A stretch of 64,000 bases of DNA from Pelomonas caseinilytica. Its GTDB lineage: Bacteria > Pseudomonadota > Gammaproteobacteria > Burkholderiales > Burkholderiaceae_C. The translations under genes and the position numbers were made by a program. The DNA is taken from NCBI RefSeq assembly GCF_021353235.1, contig NZ_JAJTWT010000005.1, forward strand, positions 1-64,000. Direction: 5' to 3'. The notes beneath the pieces are model-generated. The model had not been told where the DNA came from and made no database searches. It saw only the letters and a list, made by a program, of their open reading frames with translations. Positions 63,220 through 64,000 of this stretch are shown piece by piece. Positions within the stretch are counted from its first letter, which is position 1. Every line of letters starts with the position of its first letter.

Positions 63220-63236
63220 GTTGATTCGCAGCTGGC

Positions 63237-64000
63237 TTAATTCTTAAGCGTCTTCAAAGCAGCCGCACCCAGACCAAACTGATAAAGGATCTGCGTCCAG
63301 TCCTTAGCTTCCTGCATGAAGGTGGTCTTGTTCAGTTCTTCTGGCACAAACACGGTATCACCCGGCAACGCGGCCAAGTTGGACAACGTATTCCCGCCCA
63401 ACCAGCCGCTGCTGGATTGCCGGGCGCTGACGACGCTGCCGTTGGCCCGAAGCACGAACATGCTGGCCGTATCGGCGCCACGGGTGGGGCCGCCAGCCAG
63501 CTTGACGATGTCCTCGATCGAGTCGCCTGACTTGAGCAGGTAGCTGCCACCGTTGAAGACGCTGCCGAACACGCCGACGGTATTGGGGCGAGCCGGGATA
63601 TAGAGCCTGTCCCCGTCTTCGACCGCGAGCGCGGGCACTTCGCGGGAAGAGTCGGTCACGTCCAGCACGACGCGTCCCGTCGGACGCACCGCCCGTAGGC
63701 GCTCGATCAGTCGGGTCGTCCCAGCCTGTTTCTGCACTATGGCGGCGGCGTCCTCTGCGTTGCTGACTCTCTGGGTCGAGGTGTTGCGGGTGAAGTCCGT
63801 CTCCAGATCCCGCAGTGCTCGGTCGTACTGCACTTCCTGCACCTTGCGCACGCTTTCGCGAGACAGATCAGTACCGAACAAATAGGCCTGAGCGGTGAGT
63901 CCACCGGCGGCCTGCACGGCATCCACCAGCGTACTCGTCGGTGGCACCACATAGTCACCCGGCCGCACTACTTCACCCTCGATGCGGATCCGCTTGTACT
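63237..64000 (-). CDS. wza: Polysaccharide export protein Wza (3' part, start outside window)
   Basis: At least 254 codons are visible; the frame is open at the window edge. SLBB-type motifs occur: EGEVVRPGDYVVPPTSTLVD and AVQAAGGLTAQAYLFG, then VLDVTDSSREVPALAVEDGD and GSVFNGGSYLLKSGDSIED with GGPTRGADTASMFV, which are beta-grasp repeats of outer-membrane export channels. The C-terminal segment ends in a short amphipathic region (YQFGLGAAALKTLKN). The N-terminal polysaccharide-export domain and lipobox are not seen. Confidence 0.88.
   Translation of the reverse strand, partial: YKRIRIEGEVVRPGDYVVPPTSTLVDAVQAAGGLTAQAYLFGTDLSRESVRKVQEVQYDRALRDLETDFTRNTSTQRVSNAEDAAAIVQKQAGTTRLIERLRAVRPTGRVVLDVTDSSREVPALAVEDGDRLYIPARPNTVGVFGSVFNGGSYLLKSGDSIEDIVKLAGGPTRGADTASMFVLRANGSVVSARQSSSGWLGGNTLSNLAALPGDTVFVPEELNKTTFMQEAKDWTQILYQFGLGAAALKTLKN

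Overview
The window is GC-rich DNA of a betaproteobacterium, most likely Burkholderiales (Rubrivivax/Roseateles/Leptothrix-like). This is judged from the housekeeping genes, the C/G-ending codons and the family mix. Family calls come from recognising motifs in translations; no database search was run.

Region 1 (1-8092) is core chromosome: the 3' part of a 5S rRNA with its terminator, ychF on the minus strand, then a plus-strand run of a UbiH-type FAD hydroxylase, dsbC, a DUF3429 membrane protein, an M61 peptidase, a DUF3108 protein, an enoyl-CoA hydratase and a small secreted DUF4148-like protein that ends in a strong terminator.

Region 2 (8094-14740) is an accessory island. It holds a probable group II intron 5' fragment placed just after that terminator, a TacAT-type pair (DUF1778 antitoxin and GNAT toxin), transposase relics, a DUF3037 gene paired with a HipA-like kinase, a complete hipBA operon, a duplicated piece of the lysS 3' end, and an XRE regulator followed by an AbiEii toxin broken by a stop and a frameshift. 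The intact lysS gene (minus strand, ending at 14740) closes it. Several of the modules carry visible palindromic or repeated operator candidates.

Region 3 (16301-25465, plus strand) is a surface-glycan locus: Wzx-type flippase, acyltransferase, two GT4 glycosyltransferases, methyltransferase, a VapBC module, DegT aminotransferase, initiating sugar-phosphate transferase and a membrane CapD/WbpM-type dehydratase.

Region 4 (64000 down to 25552, minus strand) is an exopolysaccharide/capsule locus of 37 genes with no gap above about 40 bp. It begins with the export protein Wza (cut by the window edge), the Wzz chain-length protein and an EPS-associated MarR-type regulator. Next come sugar-nucleotide genes: a UDP-sugar dehydrogenase plus WbpB/WbpD/WbpE-like enzymes for a 2,3-diamino uronic acid, then a complete legionaminic acid set (LegB, C, G, I, H, PtmE, LegF). 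Two separate amidotransferase triads (WbpG/PseA-like + HisF + HisH) suggest acetamidino groups on two sugars or positions. The rest comprises a second flippase, an EpsG-type polymerase, glycosyltransferases, several Gfo/Idh oxidoreductases, a heparinase-like protein, a sulfatase-like membrane protein, methyltransferase, SGNH hydrolase, and wecB/wecC for ManNAcA. Together regions 3 and 4 look able to make, polymerise, flip and export an acidic glycan rich in nonulosonic and diamino-uronic acids. The most novel-looking points are the DUF3037/HipA-like pair in the island and the twin amidotransferase triads.
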